Counted from the first letter of the stretch, positions 19,418-30,014 are shown. The stretch: DNA of 64,000 bases from Candidatus Obscuribacterales bacterium (GCA_021732025.1 JAKFVU010000012.1:17709-81708); one strand, 5' to 3'. Notes: generated by a model from the sequence alone, not told the origin. A program made the numbers and translations.

Positions 19418-20922
19418 CCAATAAGCTCGAAAAATCCCTCAGCAATGGTTTTGCCGCTGCACTGTGCATGTTTTGCTTGGGCAAATTTGGCTCATTAGTC
19501 GGCCATACTTTGCAGTGTGGTGATACCGGCTGGCTAATCAAAACAGGGCAATACATCTTAGCTCACGGCATTCCGGCCACCGACCCTTTCAGCTTCACCT
19601 GCCCGGACCGACCAATTGTAATTTATCAATGGCTCTTTGCCGTGGCACTCGGTGCTCTTTTTCAACAGGGCGGCCTCTGGCTAGTCGGCCTGGCAAGTGC
19701 AGTCGTGGCCGCACTGATCTATCTTTGCTATCTACCAGCCTCAATGATAAGACTTGGCGTTAAACCGGTCTATGTCTTTGGCCTGCTCAGCTTGGTGTGC
19801 AGCCCTGTATTTTACTGGGCCCGCCCTCAGCTAGTTTCATTTGTGCTCATTGCCCTGTTCACCCTTATTCTTGAACATTTACGCACTAAAGGATACGACC
19901 GACGCGCCTGGCTGCTGCCACCACTTATGGTGCTATGGGCCAACAGTCATTCATTTTGGTTTATCGGCCTATTAATGGTGGCAACCTATTTAATTGCTGC
20001 AATTTTTGAAAATAGAAAGGGTAGCCGAAAGAGTCTGGCTATGCTTCTCGTGGCTTGCTTTGGCGCTGTGCTACTTAACCCTTACGGCTGGGGTTTGGTT
20101 CACTACAATATCTCTTTCACCACTGAACCAGACTTTGGCTCAATCAGAGAACTACAACCATCCCTACTGCTGCACCCCAAATTCTTCTTCGCCAACCTTC
20201 TCTACCTAGCATTGGCCTGGTCAGCAATTATTGTGGGCCGCCGCGCTGTGCCGCTCAACGGGCTACTCTTAGCTACCGTTGGAAGCGTTGCTGCACTGAT
20301 GTTCTATCGCTTCGAACCCGTAGCAATTCTGCTAACTTGGCCTTACGCAGGCTTAGCACTCAGTAAAATGGAATTTTTCCAAAGCGCCGGCGACTCCACA
20401 TTAGAGCAGACAAATCTGGGCGCTAAGCGCTTAAAGCTAGCAATAATATGCTTGCCAATCTTGGCCATTGGTTGCGCCATATCGTCTTTTATGTGCCAAT
20501 TTCCACCAGAGAAACCAATCTGGTTCACCAACACTGATACCAATCTCGAAACAACAAAATTTCTCAAACGACATCCAGACCTATTGAATAGAATGTTCTG
20601 CGACCCGGCCATCGGTAGCAGCCTCATATTCGAAAATCTCGCACCAGTCTTTATTGATACCCGCTTTGACTTTTATGGCCGCCAATTTTGCAGCGAATAT
20701 AATAGTTGCTTTAATGCTGAGCTGGGCTGGCAAGACTATCTAAGTAAATGGCAAGTTAGGTCACTATGCGTAGACGATAGCTATCCAATTTACAAAGCGC
20801 TATTGGCTTCAAAAAGCTGGTTAGTAGTATTTGATGACCATCATTTTTCTGTTTGGCTGCCAAATAACGAAGCCGGAAAGAAACGCCAGCAAGAGCTTGC
20901 AATTAAAAACACCAACGAGTAA
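19411..20922 (+). CDS. Polytopic membrane protein of unknown function
   Basis: About 10 hydrophobic segments; DTGWLIKTGQYILAHGIPATDPFSFTCPDRPIVIYQWLF. Confidence 0.65.
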   Translation: MLTNKLEKSLSNGFAAALCMFCLGKFGSLVGHTLQCGDTGWLIKTGQYILAHGIPATDPFSFTCPDRPIVIYQWLFAVALGALFQQGGLWLVGLASAVVAALIYLCYLPASMIRLGVKPVYVFGLLSLVCSPVFYWARPQLVSFVLIALFTLILEHLRTKGYDRRAWLLPPLMVLWANSHSFWFIGLLMVATYLIAAIFENRKGSRKSLAMLLVACFGAVLLNPYGWGLVHYNISFTTEPDFGSIRELQPSLLLHPKFFFANLLYLALAWSAIIVGRRAVPLNGLLLATVGSVAALMFYRFEPVAILLTWPYAGLALSKMEFFQSAGDSTLEQTNLGAKRLKLAIICLPILAIGCAISSFMCQFPPEKPIWFTNTDTNLETTKFLKRHPDLLNRMFCDPAIGSSLIFENLAPVFIDTRFDFYGRQFCSEYNSCFNAELGWQDYLSKWQVRSLCVDDSYPIYKALLASKSWLVVFDDHHFSVWLPNNEAGKKRQQELAIKNTNE

Positions 20923-22462
20923 AGGCTGTAATGTCGTCCTCGACAGTAACTTCGCAACTGATTACAGCAGCTTCTTCACGGGGTGAAACCCTCAAGATGC
21001 GACCACTCGAATCGATGATGGCGGAGGGGCCAAGAGCCGTAGCAAAAACAAAAGCACGGTGATTTTCAGCGGCCCGCATGACACAAAATGCCACCATTTG
21101 TTCGCTCAATATAGAGTGCCTAAACCAACTGTTGTCACTCGAATCGGTGAGCAGTTGACCACCGGCCAAGACCGACTGAGCACAGACTTTGGGGTAAGCA
21201 CACTCAAAGCAAACCACCGGTGCCACCCGCCCACGCTTCAAATCAAATACTTGGGCCACCTCACCAGAACTGGTATCGCTGTATTGCTTATTAGGGCCAT
21301 AGAGCAAAGTACCAACCAAACTATAGCGGATCCAGTCTGGTGTAAACTCGCCAATCGGTACAAGATAGCGCTTGTGATAGACATCAGACAATGGCACGCC
21401 ATTTGCTCCAATAGCGCATACAGAGTTGAACTTGCGCCCGAAGCTATCTCTGTCAAAACAACCTAATACCCAAGCCTGCTGATGGCGCACGGCCATACTA
21501 GCAACGATCGCCAATAGGTTTTTATCGCGAGAAAAATCAAATGGTAGTGCCCATTCGGGCCAGATACAAATCGTGCCGGGGGCCACTGTCGCCACTAGGT
21601 CAAAATACTTCTTAAAGACCACCTGAGCTGGCACCTGACCTGCGGCATCCGAAAGACCAGCTTGCAGTGCGGCGATCATTACTTTGGGCTTAGTAGACAA
21701 TTGAGCCTGCTCTTGATTGAGGCGATACTGACCAAAAGCAAGCAAGAGAAAAGAAAGCGCAAAAGTGACAGCTGCGTTAGTCAATAAAGCTCGACTGCTT
21801 TTAAACAAGATGCCATTGACTTCAACAGCGCTCGGTGCAAACAAGCTCTTAATAGCAGGGAGTTTCGCCAACAAAGCAGCTATGTTCAAGTTGACCAAAA
21901 CTATCCAGGCTGCGATGCCGACCCCGCCAAAGAGCGAGGCTGCTTGCAGCACCAGCAGTTGCTTGTACTGACTATACTGCAGTGATGCCCAGGGAAATCC
22001 TAACAGCTGTGTGGTGTTACAGACTCTATCAACTAGAACCCAAAGCAAAGGGACAACGACATAGCTAGGAAGATGCCACCGCCCTTGATGCCTTAGCGGT
22101 AACCAACCAGCAGTAAGTGGAACCGCTCTGATGACACAGGCCGCTACACCGATGAACAGACCTTCCGCATACGATGCTAAAAGCCAGAAGGCAACAGTAA
22201 TCGCTTGGGGCCAGAAAACGAAAGTGCCTTGACAAAAAACTGGCTGGAAAGTGAGAAACCAACTTGTATAGACCAGGTGATAGGCAAACCCGAATACTAA
22301 TCCGCGCAATGAAGCTTGCCACGGCTCTTTGGCAGAGAACGTAAAAACAAGAAAGGTGCTAAAAGCAAACCAGACTATGTACCACTGTTCAAAACCGGGA
22401 GCAGCCAGCGCTAGAAAAGCACCAGACAAAGCTGCTAAAGCAACGACTTTCCATTCAGCCAT
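20903..22462 (-). CDS. lnt: Apolipoprotein N-acyltransferase (paralog 2)
   Basis: WPEWALPF, YHKRYLVPIGEF, VVCFEC; C-terminus FTRWCF; closely similar to 13965-15584. Confidence 0.88.
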   Translation of the reverse strand: MAEWKVVALAALSGAFLALAAPGFEQWYIVWFAFSTFLVFTFSAKEPWQASLRGLVFGFAYHLVYTSWFLTFQPVFCQGTFVFWPQAITVAFWLLASYAEGLFIGVAACVIRAVPLTAGWLPLRHQGRWHLPSYVVVPLLWVLVDRVCNTTQLLGFPWASLQYSQYKQLLVLQAASLFGGVGIAAWIVLVNLNIAALLAKLPAIKSLFAPSAVEVNGILFKSSRALLTNAAVTFALSFLLLAFGQYRLNQEQAQLSTKPKVMIAALQAGLSDAAGQVPAQVVFKKYFDLVATVAPGTICIWPEWALPFDFSRDKNLLAIVASMAVRHQQAWVLGCFDRDSFGRKFNSVCAIGANGVPLSDVYHKRYLVPIGEFTPDWIRYSLVGTLLYGPNKQYSDTSSGEVAQVFDLKRGRVAPVVCFECAYPKVCAQSVLAGGQLLTDSSDNSWFRHSILSEQMVAFCVMRAAENHRAFVFATALGPSAIIDSSGRILRVSPREEAAVISCEVTVEDDITAFTRWCF

Positions 22463-22472
22463 TACTTCAGTA

Positions 22473-23360
22473 TTATCCTACACTAGCCAGAGCCTTACCC
22501 TTCCCTGATGCAAAAGTAAGTGAGTCTTCTGCCAATGCCTCAAAAGCAAATTTATTACCGTCAACTTTGACTCGGCCCCACGGAATGCCTGGCTCGTGAT
22601 CGAACACCACTAGCCAGTTTTCTTGGGCAGCTCTAGCCAGCCAATCAGATTTGATATCACAACTAATCAGCGGATAATGGTCATAGCCCATCACCCAAGG
22701 CGGGGTGACATGACTCTTAGTAGGAATAATATCAGCGAAATAAACGCCCTTATCGTTCTCTGATTCAAAATAAACTACTTGATGGTGACTGGTATGTCCG
22801 CCGGTTACTTTCACCCAAATTCCAGGCACCACTTCATGGTCACCGTCTACAAATAAAATTTGATTGTGTTCTTGCAATGGTACAAAATCATCCGGTCGAT
22901 AACTAGCTTTGGCTCTGGCATTGGCCTTGAAAGCAAAATCCCACTCGCCTTTTTGCACCACATACTGGGCATTAGGAAATACCGGTACAAGCTTGCCGTC
23001 TTTAACCATGGTGGCACCGCCAACATGATCAAAATGCAAATGCGAAATCACAACAAAGTCGATATCTTCTGGTTTAAGGTTGACTTGATCAAGAATCGTG
23101 GCGGAGCTAACCAAAGACTTGAGGCCGTAACGCTCTCTTTCTTTCTCGCTCCAGCGATCTCCCATGCCGGTTTCAATCAATACTTTCTTTTCGCCAGTAT
23201 CGATTAGCAAGAGGTTGCAGGCAAGCACCACGCGATTCTCTTCATCGGCTGGTGAAGTCTTGCTCCACAACGCTTTGGGCACGACACCAAACATGGCGCC
23301 ACCATCAAGCTTGAAGACACATTCGCGAATGATCGAGAGGTCGAATTTACCGAATCTCAA
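22473..23360 (-). CDS. MBL-fold metallo-hydrolase (lactonase-like)
   Basis: VVISHLHFDHVGG; VTGGHTSHHQV; FADIIPT. Confidence 0.88.
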   Translation of the reverse strand: MRFGKFDLSIIRECVFKLDGGAMFGVVPKALWSKTSPADEENRVVLACNLLLIDTGEKKVLIETGMGDRWSEKERERYGLKSLVSSATILDQVNLKPEDIDFVVISHLHFDHVGGATMVKDGKLVPVFPNAQYVVQKGEWDFAFKANARAKASYRPDDFVPLQEHNQILFVDGDHEVVPGIWVKVTGGHTSHHQVVYFESENDKGVYFADIIPTKSHVTPPWVMGYDHYPLISCDIKSDWLARAAQENWLVVFDHEPGIPWGRVKVDGNKFAFEALAEDSLTFASGKGKALASVG

Positions 23361-23391
23361 CAGACCCCCTAGAATTTAGACTGGCAACTAC

Positions 23392-24273
23392 TTAGTTTCT
23401 TGTGCCATTCTTAATTTTAGCAGCTTCTTTACTGCGAGCACGGCGCGCCTTTTTGCCCTTGCCGTGCCGTTTGATCATAGGCACAGGACTGTTAGCGGCA
23501 GCAGGCTGGCAAACCTCAAACGGAGTGACGATATGCAAGTCAGCATGACGCTCATGCTGGGCAAACTTCTCATCTCCAATGCTTTCATCTAGCGATTCTG
23601 CCTCTTGTTGCTCGAGCCATTCTGCAATCTGCAATCGAGCCAGCAGGTCATCTAACTCAGGAATGTTATCGCTCAATGCCACTAACGGCGGCATGAGAGA
23701 GACTTCGGCGAAATCATCAGCCATATCGGAGAAATCGGCAGTGTCAGAAATATCGACAATATCTTCTAGATTCACTTCCAAATTTGTTGCGAGATCTTCA
23801 GGACAATCAATGGCAAAGCCAGATGGCAGAGACTCTGTGCTCTCGTAGTGGTCGGGTAGATAAATATCAGAATAGTTAAGGCTGAGCTCAAGCTCATCTT
23901 GGCTCAATCTTGGCGTGGGGGCAGCTAACCGCTTAGTTAGAGCAGCCTCGTCAATGCCAGTGGAGCGCTCACCGAACCAACGGGAGATTGAAGTCTGCTG
24001 CCGTTCTCGTAGCTCTGCATATTCTCTTGAATCGCTTTCAATGCGAGCCCGCAACTGACTAAGATCAAGCTTTGGATTAGACTGCGACTCAAGCTGACTG
24101 CGGGTGGCAACCAATTTGCGCTTTTCTAAGTGAATGTGATTATGTTCGCCTAACGATAGATGCGAATTCTTGCCCGAAACAGCCGCTGATTTTGCCGGAG
24201 GTGCGCTGCGCTTGCTTGCAGCCGATTTGTTATGGCCAATCAGGGTGCTCCAAAGACTCGATATCATCGCCAT
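23392..24273 (-). CDS. Hypothetical acidic protein
   Basis: Long ORF, no family recognised; basic C-terminal tail. Confidence 0.6.
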   Translation of the reverse strand: MAMISSLWSTLIGHNKSAASKRSAPPAKSAAVSGKNSHLSLGEHNHIHLEKRKLVATRSQLESQSNPKLDLSQLRARIESDSREYAELRERQQTSISRWFGERSTGIDEAALTKRLAAPTPRLSQDELELSLNYSDIYLPDHYESTESLPSGFAIDCPEDLATNLEVNLEDIVDISDTADFSDMADDFAEVSLMPPLVALSDNIPELDDLLARLQIAEWLEQQEAESLDESIGDEKFAQHERHADLHIVTPFEVCQPAAANSPVPMIKRHGKGKKARRARSKEAAKIKNGTRN

Positions 24274-24521
24274 GCAGCAACACCCTCATTTTTTGTGACA
24301 CGCCATTGGGTTCAAGAATTCAACTATACAGCGGGAAAAATTTGGAGCAATGGGAAGAACCGCAGATTGTTACTCTATGACAGAGCATTCATTTACGAGG
24401 GATTACAAAGTCGATGAAATTGCCTAAAGCTAAAGCAGGCTTAACCATTTGATAAGATAAAGGTATTGGTGACCATCCAACTAGAAGACCAATCACTGCG
24501 CCAAAAACAATAGGTGACTTC

Positions 24522-25313
24522 TTGCTTAATCGAGACGGCACAATAGCCTCAAGAAACATTGGCAAAGCGATTGCCGTCCTTGCATTGACGAGCACAGTGA
24601 CACTGTCACTCTTACTGGCTCAACCATGTGCCGCCGCAAAAATATCAAGCAAAAAAGTCGACAAGTTTGAATACAAGCTCGAAGTCAACGGCACGAGTAC
24701 GCTGTTACTTGGTGACGATGGCGCAATTTGGCGCGTTCCGAGAACCGGCATCACCTACTACTGTATGGCTCCCAAATGGGACATCATTGTTTTCAATAGT
24801 TCAACAAATCAAGCACGCATCTACGAGTATGCCCATTGGCACCTTAGAGAAGAAGGAAAGTCTCCAATTAAGGTGAAAACAAAAAGTACCATTCCCTCAA
24901 CTTTCAATGGCATGCCAGCGACCTGGCTGTATCTAACAATAGAACCGATGGAATCATTGAAAAATCAAGGCGAATTTTTCTATCGCAGCAGCACAAAAAG
25001 AGCTCACGATTACTCGAGGATGGAAGTACTAGAACTGCAAGACAAAAAAATATCAAAGCATGTTTTAGACTTTGTACGCTGGCGCTTCAGCATGCCATTT
25101 CTCAACGGCCCACCGCTAAAATCTACTAATGTCTATGCAGACCGCAAGCGCGAAACCACTCTCAATGCCACATCAATGGCGCACATAACAATTCCGATAA
25201 GCGAGTGGCAAAATCCGAAAAAATTCAAGTCGGTAAACAGCGCCAGTCTCGTAAATGATGAAAGAACAAAATTCAAAAACGCCGCTGACATGTTCGATAC
25301 CCTAATGCCTTGA
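24522..25313 (+). CDS. Hypothetical exported protein
   Basis: Signal-peptide-like N-terminus (VLALTSTVTLSLLLAQPCAAA); non-ATG start. Confidence 0.6.
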   Translation: MLNRDGTIASRNIGKAIAVLALTSTVTLSLLLAQPCAAAKISSKKVDKFEYKLEVNGTSTLLLGDDGAIWRVPRTGITYYCMAPKWDIIVFNSSTNQARIYEYAHWHLREEGKSPIKVKTKSTIPSTFNGMPATWLYLTIEPMESLKNQGEFFYRSSTKRAHDYSRMEVLELQDKKISKHVLDFVRWRFSMPFLNGPPLKSTNVYADRKRETTLNATSMAHITIPISEWQNPKKFKSVNSASLVNDERTKFKNAADMFDTLMP

Positions 25314-25325
25314 TACCACTTATGG

Positions 25326-26267
25326 TCAGTGATTTTTCTTTTTCTTCTGTCGCAGCACCAAATTTTCTTTGATGCCTTTGAGGCACTCACCCGCGAGTTC
25401 AGGTCTAGCACCAGGATATTTTTTAGTCAGATCAATGGCACTCTGGTACTCAGCGTCAGAAAGATCATATTGTGCGCGGTGCATATAACACTTTGCCAAT
25501 ACTCCATGCAACTCCGGCCAAACCCAATGGAGAGTAGGATGCTTGCCCGTTTCTAGCAACATTGTTTTTGTCATCTTCTCGCTTTCGGCCCAGCGATTTT
25601 GACTAACAAAAATTCCCAACAACATGACTTGATCAGCAACCAAACTATTGAGCTTTTTAGGCGTATCGGCATTTTTTTGACGCTCAATAGAAGTGCTGAT
25701 GAAGCGAGATGCTTCAGCGAAGTCGGCATGGTAAAGCGAATAAGTAGCAAGCTGGCGATACGAATCGCTAATACTGGGGTGGTTCGGGTCAATCTTAAGG
25801 CGCAGTTGCAGGGCATGGAGATGAAGCTCTTTGCCGTCTGGGGTCTTCTTCGCCAACTTTAGATACGACTCAGCTAAATCGTCCAAATCGATCATAAGTT
25901 CAGGATCTTTCTTCATTTGCTCTGGGGTGAGCTTGAGAGCCGCTAGGTAGACAGCATTGGTTTGTTTCAAGCTGCCCTGTTCTAAGGTAAGGCGAGCAAT
26001 TCGCACCTTGCTGCGAAAGACCAAAGGATCTTGCGAATTTACAGGAGCATCGCTGATTTGGCCATAGGTTTGCTTTGCTTTATTGATCTGACCTTGGGTC
26101 TCATAAGAGCCAGCCTGCTGGAACAAATCTCGATTAGATAGAGCAAATGAAGGCGCAAAAGAGAAAGATAAAACAAAGGATAACGATGTTAACAGAGCAT
26201 AAAAATAGTTTCGCAAATCGTTGTTACCGTGAACCGTGGCACAAACAAGAATATTGTATTCGGTCAC
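25326..26267 (-). CDS. TPR-like exported protein
   Basis: Helical-repeat segments (DLFQQAGSYETQGQINKAKQTYGQI..., LHGVLAKCYMHRAQYDLSDAEYQSAIDL). Confidence 0.65.
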   Translation of the reverse strand: MTEYNILVCATVHGNNDLRNYFYALLTSLSFVLSFSFAPSFALSNRDLFQQAGSYETQGQINKAKQTYGQISDAPVNSQDPLVFRSKVRIARLTLEQGSLKQTNAVYLAALKLTPEQMKKDPELMIDLDDLAESYLKLAKKTPDGKELHLHALQLRLKIDPNHPSISDSYRQLATYSLYHADFAEASRFISTSIERQKNADTPKKLNSLVADQVMLLGIFVSQNRWAESEKMTKTMLLETGKHPTLHWVWPELHGVLAKCYMHRAQYDLSDAEYQSAIDLTKKYPGARPELAGECLKGIKENLVLRQKKKKNH

Positions 26268-26351
26268 CTTATTGCCTCTTGGCTGCTAGTAAATAACCAG
26301 CGGCTAGATATTCCGGTTATGCTATTAAGGCATTGATGGAGAGGTTTTTTT

Positions 26352-27317
26352 ATGGCGACTTTATTAGAACAATTGCGGCAAATGACCAAAGTAGTGGCCG
26401 ATACCGGCGAATTTGAGTCAATGGTCAAGTACAAACCACAGGACAGTACGACCAACCCATCTCTAATCATGGCCGCAGCCAAGTTACCAGCCTACGGCGC
26501 TCTAATTGACAGTGTTATCGCCGACGCCAAAGCCGAACTAGGCAAAGACGCCGACAAAAAGACCGTCGCCGAAAAAGCATTTAGCCACTTGGCAGTTGCC
26601 TTTGGCAAGAAAATCTTAGAGATAGTGCCTGGTCGCGTCTCTACCGAAATCGACGCCCGCTTGTCATACGATAGCGAAGCAACAATCAAACAAGCCCGCG
26701 AAATAATCGCGCTCTACGAAAAAGATGGCTACACCCGCGAACGTGTTTTGATCAAAATTGCCTCCACTTGGGAAGGTATCAAAGCTGCTGAGACCTTAGA
26801 GAAAGAAGGCATTCACTGCAATATGACTCTATTGTTCGGAATGCACCAAGCCATTGCTTGTGCCGAAGCCAAAGTCACCCTGATTTCACCATTCGTCGGT
26901 CGCATCTTAGACTGGTACAAAAAAGATACTGGCAAAGATTACACAGCAGCTGAAGATCCAGGCGTCAAATCAGTAACTGCCATTTACAACTACTACAAAA
27001 AATTCGACTACAAGACCGTTGTAATGGGCGCCAGCTTCCGCAACATGGGCGAAATTACCGAGCTTGCTGGTTGTGATTTGCTGACAATCTCACCGAAGCT
27101 CTTAGAAGAACTCGCTTCGAATGAAGGCGACTTGCCGCGCAAATTAGATGCTGCTGCTGCTCAGAAAATGAACATCGAACGCATCGAGATGAATAAAGAA
27201 ATCTTCGAAAAAATGCATGCTGAAGATCGCATGGCCAACGAAAAACTGAAAGAAGGCATCGAAGGTTTCAGCGCAGCGTTAGTTGATTTGGAAAAGCTGT
27301 TAGCTGAAAAAGTCTAG
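26352..27317 (+). CDS. tal: Transaldolase
   Basis: [76 protein letters not shown]. Confidence 0.97.
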   Translation: MATLLEQLRQMTKVVADTGEFESMVKYKPQDSTTNPSLIMAAAKLPAYGALIDSVIADAKAELGKDADKKTVAEKAFSHLAVAFGKKILEIVPGRVSTEIDARLSYDSEATIKQAREIIALYEKDGYTRERVLIKIASTWEGIKAAETLEKEGIHCNMTLLFGMHQAIACAEAKVTLISPFVGRILDWYKKDTGKDYTAAEDPGVKSVTAIYNYYKKFDYKTVVMGASFRNMGEITELAGCDLLTISPKLLEELASNEGDLPRKLDAAAAQKMNIERIEMNKEIFEKMHAEDRMANEKLKEGIEGFSAALVDLEKLLAEKV

Positions 27318-27340
27318 CCCTAAGCTTGTTTCGACAATCA

Positions 27341-27379
27341 GCACTTTTGGCTAAATTCATTTTCTTTAGCCAAAAGTGC
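27341..27379. other. Perfect 15-bp intergenic hairpin after tal
   Basis: GCACTTTTGGCTAAA-TTCATTTTC-TTTAGCCAAAAGTGC; not followed by a clear T-tract. Confidence 0.7.
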
Positions 27380-27478
27380 GCGTTCGTGGCTCCAACCTGT
27401 CATAGTGAAGGTACATTCGGCTGATCTCAGATTGACTACTCAGCTAAACCGTTTGTCCCTCAGACCTGCGGTTAGCAC

Positions 27479-28195
27479 ATGAGCACTAAAAACAATCTCC
27501 TCCTTGCCAGCTTACCTTTAGAAGTATCAGCAGACATAATTAAGGCCTCAGAGTTTGTGCACTACGATCTCAGAGATAAGGTCGTTCAGCCAGATGAGCC
27601 AATTGAGTTCATTCACTTCATTGAAAGTGGAGTGATGTCACTGCTGAAGATAATGGAAGATGGGTCTGCCGTCGAGTTAGCAACCATCGGCAACGAAGGT
27701 ATGCTGGATATCCCTGTCGCGTTAGATATACACAGCATTTCAGCTCTAGTAATGTGCCAGGTCGAATCATCTGCTTGGCGCATACCAAAAGCTGATTTCA
27801 ACAAACTCAAGAAAACAGCTCCATCGCTGGTACAGTTGAGTCTACGCTATGCCATGGTTCTCTTTGAGCAAATTGCCTTGACCACTGGATGCAACCAGAC
27901 ACACTCTGTCGACAAACGTTGCGCAAAATGGATTCTTCTCACTCACGATCGCAGCGAAAGCAGTACTTTTCCTATGACTCAGGAGTTCTTAGCGAACATG
28001 CTAGGCATCTCTCGCACTATCGTTAATGCAACTGCAGTAAAGTTATCGGAACGGAAGATTATTTCGTACGTGAGAGGCAAAATCACTATTCTGGATCGCT
28101 TGGCTCTCGAAGCCGAGTCTTGCAATTGCTATACGGCTTTGGGTTTGCTCTATAAAAATTCGATGGTCGCAGGGGATCCTCTTGCCTCTTACTGA
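27479..28195 (+). CDS. Crp/Fnr-family transcriptional regulator
   Basis: cNMP-binding fold (EPIEFIHFIESGVMSLLKIMEDGSAVELATIGNEGMLDI) plus C-terminal HTH (TQEFLANMLGISRTIVNATAVKLSERKII). Confidence 0.88.
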   Translation: MSTKNNLLLASLPLEVSADIIKASEFVHYDLRDKVVQPDEPIEFIHFIESGVMSLLKIMEDGSAVELATIGNEGMLDIPVALDIHSISALVMCQVESSAWRIPKADFNKLKKTAPSLVQLSLRYAMVLFEQIALTTGCNQTHSVDKRCAKWILLTHDRSESSTFPMTQEFLANMLGISRTIVNATAVKLSERKIISYVRGKITILDRLALEAESCNCYTALGLLYKNSMVAGDPLASY

Positions 28196-28310
28196 CTAAT
28201 TTTGACTACTAACTAATTTTGACTATTCACTAATTTCGACTACTCACTAATTTTGACTACTCACTAATTTTGACTACTCACTAATTTTGACTATTCACTA
28301 ATTTTGACTT
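28194..28310. repeat. 17-bp tandem repeat, about 6.8 copies, consensus ACTAATTTTGACTACTC
   Basis: Seven consecutive near-identical 17-mers between convergent crp-like and patatin genes, extending into the patatin stop region. Confidence 0.92.
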
Positions 28311-29361
28311 CGTCGGCAACTATGGCGGAACCGCGTTTGCCTGTGGCCAATCGTTCACGAACCTCGTGCTCGGCCCCGTGCGCCGCCTCTTCTCCAGCTT
28401 GAATAGCCGCTTTCAAGATTTCGGCATCAGAGGTGAGATAGGGCACTTCGCTTACTTTGGGATAAATCAAGACGTCAGAATTGGCCACTTGCGGTTTATC
28501 GGCATGAGCCAACATAATGTCGGCAACGCGTCCAGCCACCTGCATCTTTGAGCGAAAAAGTTCTTTTGAAACAGGCTTCAACTCAGAGTCTACAAGCGTT
28601 GCCAAAACAAGGTCGGGATTAAAACTCTTAGCCACGAGAGACGGCAAATTGGCTTTCAATCCACCGTCGACATAAAGGTGATCATCCATTTCAACTGGTT
28701 GCGACATAATAGGCACGCAATTACTAGCACGCACAGCTGTAGGCAAATCACCCTTAGTCAGCACCACAGTGCTACCATCGACTAAATCGGTAACGACACT
28801 CGCGAATGGAATTTTCAATTGCTCAAAAGTTGGTGGCAAGTGTTTTGCCAAATACTTTTCAAAACTCTTGCCCGTAGTTAAACCAGCATAGGGCTTACCT
28901 TTTACAGCGTGGGCAAGAGGAGCAAGGGGTGCTGTGATAATGCGTCTCCAGATACCTTTATACATGCTGTGCTGCAACTCGCCACTAAGAAAAAGTGTTT
29001 CAATTTTATCGACCGGCATGCCCGAGCAATAAAGAGCACCGATAGTTGCCCCCATACTGGTACCGACAATGGCGTCAACCGCAATATTATGCTGCTCAAG
29101 ATAGCGCAGCACGCCTATTTCAGCCACAGCCTTACAGCCGCCTCCAGATAAAGCTAAAACAAGGCGAGGTCTGGTTTCGGCAATAGACTCGGCAGCCCAA
29201 ACGCTGCTACTAAATGGTCCTAACAAAGACAAAATCATTATTGATTTTAGAATGAAGAGTGCCCTAAAACCAACAAAAAAAATTGTGCTGCGGTACGTCT
29301 TCATCAATGCAATTGGTTTCTTCACAATGCACCCGCTTAGAGGAATTACTAATCGTTGCAC
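28291..29361 (-). CDS. Patatin-like phospholipase, exported
   Basis: LALSGGGCKAVAEIGVLRYLE, IVGTSMGATIGALYCSG (GxSxG), VDGGLKANLP (DGG). Confidence 0.9.
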   Translation of the reverse strand: MQRLVIPLSGCIVKKPIALMKTYRSTIFFVGFRALFILKSIMILSLLGPFSSSVWAAESIAETRPRLVLALSGGGCKAVAEIGVLRYLEQHNIAVDAIVGTSMGATIGALYCSGMPVDKIETLFLSGELQHSMYKGIWRRIITAPLAPLAHAVKGKPYAGLTTGKSFEKYLAKHLPPTFEQLKIPFASVVTDLVDGSTVVLTKGDLPTAVRASNCVPIMSQPVEMDDHLYVDGGLKANLPSLVAKSFNPDLVLATLVDSELKPVSKELFRSKMQVAGRVADIMLAHADKPQVANSDVLIYPKVSEVPYLTSDAEILKAAIQAGEEAAHGAEHEVRERLATGKRGSAIVADEVKISE

Positions 29362-29429
29362 GTAGACTAAATGCTACATAATTAGTTCCATGACCGAATG
29401 GAACTCTAAGCTGTCTTGTCCATCAAATT

Positions 29430-29852
29430 TCAATATAACTTAGAAGTGACACAAGTAGAAGCGACTGCTCTACTCAAATGTCTGGCAATGTGGTGCACTA
29501 AACTTCTCGAATTAAAATCATGAGCTTTGATAATTCCCTGACCACCAAGCATGTGAATCTCTGCTGCAACGTCTTGCAGGGCTTCATCAGTCAACCCACC
29601 GCTTACATCACAACAGATAAAAGGAGTATCGCTGTGCTCATTACCTGACTTTATAGAGCGTAGATGATCTAATACACTGATTTTCTTAGTGCCAACATGC
29701 GGCTGGCAAAGTACCACATCATACTTACTGCTACGCAACGCAGTCAGCGCTGATTTAAGGTTAGGCACCACATCAACGGAATGCTGCTGTTTGCGCAAAC
29801 CATTTGTAGCCGTTTCAGCATCAGGACTGTCAAAAATTGCCAAAATTTTCAT
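29430..29852 (-). CDS. Receiver-like (pseudo-REC) single-domain protein
   Basis: REC-like layout, but the phospho-acceptor region reads YDVVLCQPHVG (Q in place of D). Confidence 0.55.
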   Translation of the reverse strand: MKILAIFDSPDAETATNGLRKQQHSVDVVPNLKSALTALRSSKYDVVLCQPHVGTKKISVLDHLRSIKSGNEHSDTPFICCDVSGGLTDEALQDVAAEIHMLGGQGIIKAHDFNSRSLVHHIARHLSRAVASTCVTSKLY

Positions 29853-30014
29853 TCTAATACTCCGAACTGATTCAGCTTGCCTCTAGACACAGTTCATGAG
29901 ATTTAGTTCCCGGTAATGCAAAACTTTAAATTAGCAAAATCAAGCGCTGGCCTAACGTCCAAGTGCTACCTCAGGCAAGAACCCGGTCTCGTCCGGAACA
30001 TTTAGGGACGAAAT

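Noticed and set aside
24389-24595. 68-aa hydrophobic minus-strand ORF
   Set aside because: Overlaps the start of 24522-25313 and has no independent support; left uncalled.
28194-28310. CRISPR array
   Set aside because: Direct 17-bp units are contiguous with no spacers and no cas genes nearby.
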